Below are positions 62,118-64,000 of a DNA stretch of 64,000 nt, piece by piece. The translations under genes were made by a program, and so were the position numbers. Within the stretch, counting starts at the first letter, position 1. The number at the start of each line of letters is the position of its first letter. The notes under the pieces were generated by a model that was not told the DNA's origin, ran no database searches, and saw only the letters and a list, made by a program, of their open reading frames with translations. The stretch covers positions 248,001 through 312,000 of the forward strand of contig NZ_JAHCTA010000005.1 of the NCBI RefSeq assembly GCF_018474025.1, written 5' to 3'. This DNA comes from Alteromonas oceanisediminis (GTDB taxonomy: Bacteria; Pseudomonadota; Gammaproteobacteria; Enterobacterales; Alteromonadaceae).

Positions 62118-63320
62118 TTAACGCGTTTCTTTTTCTTTAACCTGAGCCACTACTTTGGCATGAATGCGACGATTAACGCGGTGTGCCTCAGCAACATTTC
62201 TTTCGTCAAGTAGCTGCGTTTCACCATAGCCAACAGCCGATAAACGGCTTCTATTGATACCGTAAGTGTTAACCAGTACATCCACAAAAGACTGTGCTCT
62301 GCGTTGCGATAAGTCCATATTGTAATCTGCGTCACCGACGGCCGAAGAATGACCTTCGATGGTTGCATCGGTATGGTCATAGCGATTCATAAACTCAGCA
62401 AATTCGACGATTTTTGCATCACGTGGATCAGTAACAACGGCGCTGTCGTTTGCGAACAATACATCGAGTACGACTGACACCTGATGTTCGGCAAACACGG
62501 TGCAACCCTTAGCGTCAACCTTGTCAGTCGCCGGCGTGTTAGGACATGCATCGATTGAGTTTGCAACACCATCGTTGTCAGAGTCTTTAACTAATGCACA
62601 ACCTTGGCTGTCTACCGCAGTGCCTCGTGGCGTGTTGGGGCATTGATCAACGCTGTTGACAACACCGTCTGCATCACTGTCATTGTTACAGCCTGTTGCG
62701 TCAACTGATGTCCCCATCGGTGTATTTGAACACTGGTCACGGCTGTCTAGTACGCCATCGCCATCTGCATCACCATCACGTTGTGGCGTTGATACGCTGT
62801 CACCGAAGTAATAAGCTAAACCCAGCTTCACGCCAAAGTCATTATACCCTTGACCAAAATCATGGAACCAAGTGGCTTCAGTAACGACTTTCCAACGCTC
62901 AGATAAATTCCAATGTTTACCCACACCCGCGGCCGCTGCACGATAGCTTTGTTCAAGCGCTTGATGGCGTAAGCCACCAAATAGATAGGCTGCATCATTT
63001 TCAAGGAAATACAGCATGTCTAAGCCAAAACTATTACCTTCTTCTTCTGAGCCAGACGTTCTGAACGGATCGACATCAATTTTCTGGCGAGCAACTTCCA
63101 CACGAACCGCCCACTCGGGCTCAAATCGGAATCCGAATTCGCCGCCGTAGCCGTGCCCGTCATCGAAATAGCCAGCAGGATCTGGCTTGCTGCTATCTGC
63201 GTTATAATATTGTGCGAAGCCTGCAATCCACTTGTCGTTTGCAGGAGCTTCTTGCGCCAGTGCTGGCTGCAAGGAAAATGCAGCGGTTACGGCGCTTGCG
63301 ATGAGTGCTTTTTTCAACAT
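62118..63320 (-). CDS. OmpA-family outer-membrane protein with thrombospondin-3 repeats
   Basis: A 400-aa outer-membrane protein. Signal peptide MLKKALIASAVTAAFSLQPALA; an 8-strand beta-barrel (about 25-180); three Asp-rich TSP3-type calcium repeats (DGDADGDGVLDSRDQC, DSDADGVVNSVDQC, DSDNDGVANSIDAC); and the OmpA C-terminal peptidoglycan-binding domain (about 275-395: SVVLDVLFANDSAVV, NMDLSQRRAQSFVDVL, GYGETQLL). It anchors the outer membrane to the wall and is common in Alteromonadales and Vibrio relatives (OprF-like). No partner gene is adjacent. Confidence 0.93.
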   Translation of the reverse strand: MLKKALIASAVTAAFSLQPALAQEAPANDKWIAGFAQYYNADSSKPDPAGYFDDGHGYGGEFGFRFEPEWAVRVEVARQKIDVDPFRTSGSEEEGNSFGLDMLYFLENDAAYLFGGLRHQALEQSYRAAAAGVGKHWNLSERWKVVTEATWFHDFGQGYNDFGVKLGLAYYFGDSVSTPQRDGDADGDGVLDSRDQCSNTPMGTSVDATGCNNDSDADGVVNSVDQCPNTPRGTAVDSQGCALVKDSDNDGVANSIDACPNTPATDKVDAKGCTVFAEHQVSVVLDVLFANDSAVVTDPRDAKIVEFAEFMNRYDHTDATIEGHSSAVGDADYNMDLSQRRAQSFVDVLVNTYGINRSRLSAVGYGETQLLDERNVAEAHRVNRRIHAKVVAQVKEKETR

Positions 63321-63412
63321 GTTGAGTTCCTTTTACGTACTGGTATTAAATACTGTTAAGCAGTGTGTTGGTTGGGTTAAGTTTACACGACAATTCAGAA
63401 TGCATGAAATAA

Positions 63413-63853
63413 TCATGCCGACTTACCCATTGACTTGCCCAGAAATGTGGCGTGAATGGTACGTTTGCCACCATTATCGCGGTGTTCGCCCAGGTAAATA
63501 CCTTGCCACGTGCCCAAAACGAGCTTTCCATGATCAATCGATAATGACAGCGACGAACCAAAAATTGCAGATTTTACATGCGCGGGCATGTCATCTTTAC
63601 CCTCATAGGTGTGTATGAAATAGGGAGTGGAATCGCTACACAGCTCATTGCAGAATGCCTCTAAATCCGTGCGTACCGTCGGATCTGCGTTCTCGTTAAT
63701 GCATAAACTGGCACTGGTGTGGAGTAAGGAGAGTTGCAAAATCCCCGATTGGACGTGTTTTATCGACGGAATTGCCGAAATGACGTGTTCAGTTATTAAA
63801 TGAAATCCACGCGGGAACGTGGGTAAGCAAAAGCGAACTGAGTCACATTCCAT
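63413..63853 (-). CDS. yjbQ: YjbQ family protein (UPF0047, thiamine-phosphate-synthase-like)
   Basis: A 146-aa single-domain protein of the UPF0047/YjbQ family. Conserved patterns are RGFHLITEHV, GILQLSLLHTSASLCINENADP, DDMPAHVKSAIFGSSLSLSI and LGTWQGIYLGEHRDNGGKRTIHATFLG. Weak thiamine-phosphate synthase activity has been described for E. coli YjbQ; the main role is unclear. ATG 63853 lies seven bases after the zur-like stop and gives the normal length; the frame continues upstream only into the preceding gene. Confidence 0.9.
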   Translation of the reverse strand: MECDSVRFCLPTFPRGFHLITEHVISAIPSIKHVQSGILQLSLLHTSASLCINENADPTVRTDLEAFCNELCSDSTPYFIHTYEGKDDMPAHVKSAIFGSSLSLSIDHGKLVLGTWQGIYLGEHRDNGGKRTIHATFLGKSMGKSA

Positions 63854-63860
63854 CGAACTT

Positions 63861-64000
63861 TCACTCGCTTTGATGGCACTGCGCACATAAACCGTGTGCT
63901 TCAATGGTTTGTTTGGAAATGCTGAACCCGCGCGATTTTGCTTGGTCGTTTAATTTGTCTTCGATGCCGACGGATTGTATTTCTGCCACTTCGCCACAAC
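63861..64000 (-). CDS. zur: 3' end of a Fur-family regulator, Zur-like (partial)
   Basis: The last 45 codons of a minus-strand gene run off the window edge. They read CGEVAEIQ, then a helix with KLNDQAKSRGFSISKQTIEAHGLCAQCHQSE. The start of this fragment (C-G-E-V) and the C-terminal HGLCAQC form the structural zinc site typical of Fur-family proteins, and the E.HG.C..C ending with helix K..G..I....IE matches Zur rather than Fur. The gene ends seven bases before yjbQ on the same strand. The DNA-binding domain is outside the window, so the Zur call is tentative. Confidence 0.75.
   Translation of the reverse strand, partial: CGEVAEIQSVGIEDKLNDQAKSRGFSISKQTIEAHGLCAQCHQSE

Noticed and set aside
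63232-63618. 128-codon plus-strand frame spanning ompA start and yjbQ end
   Set aside because: It crosses two supported minus-strand genes and the spacer between them, with no coding signature.

Overview
The window looks like a chromosomal segment of a marine gammaproteobacterium, most likely of the order Alteromonadales. The evidence is a complete MSHA pilus locus in the canonical order running straight into mreBCD, an ArcA that keeps Asp54 and reads very like the Enterobacterales protein, several TonB-dependent receptors, and a BCCT osmolyte carrier. The genus is inferred from gene content only; no rRNA is present.

Region 1 (1-12.5 kb, + strand) is the MSHA type IV pilus assembly and pilin operon: the tail of a probable mshN, then mshE, G, F, B, A, C, D, O, P, Q. 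Most genes overlap or abut. The main gaps flank the major pilin gene mshA. The gap after mshA and the first codons of mshC contain three copies of one 9-base box (two direct, one inverted) that could form mutually exclusive RNA hairpins, followed by a T9 run.

Region 2 (12.6-28.4 kb) is the conserved cell-shape and envelope block: mreB-mreC-mreD-maf-rng-yhdP-nitrilase-tldD on +, then yjgA with an added Big-1 lipoprotein gene on -, pmbA on +, and arcA on -. TldD and PmbA (TldE) are the two subunits of one metalloprotease, here on either side of yjgA.

Region 3 (28.4-36.2 kb) holds a membrane histidine kinase upstream of arcA, glgA, rsmC-trmB, a hydrolase divergent from mutY, yggX, and one tRNA-Phe gene with a near-consensus promoter and a terminator.

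Region 4 (36.2-53.2 kb) is the accessory part: a PEP-CTERM-like secreted protein, a Tat-exported parallel beta-helix protein, two TonB receptors, a BCCT transporter with a MarR regulator, a TPR-sulfotransferase, a DUF5916-type outer-membrane protein and a cupin. The likely theme is uptake or turnover of marine carbohydrates and osmolytes, but no substrate can be named from sequence.

Region 5 (53.3-64 kb) is again mostly housekeeping: an SPFH/NfeD pair, a DMT permease, rpsF-rpsR-rplI (no priB), yiiM, an ECF sigma factor/membrane protein/DUF4097 operon, dnaB, an OmpA-family porin with thrombospondin-3 repeats, and yjbQ behind the 3' end of a Zur-like regulator.

The strongest unexplained structure is a 268-bp element at 57281-57548. 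It has 32-bp terminal inverted repeats (31 of 32 matching) enclosing two further hairpins, lies between rplI and yiiM, and its right arm supplies the yiiM stop codon. No CRISPR array, integrase, transposase gene or rRNA was seen.
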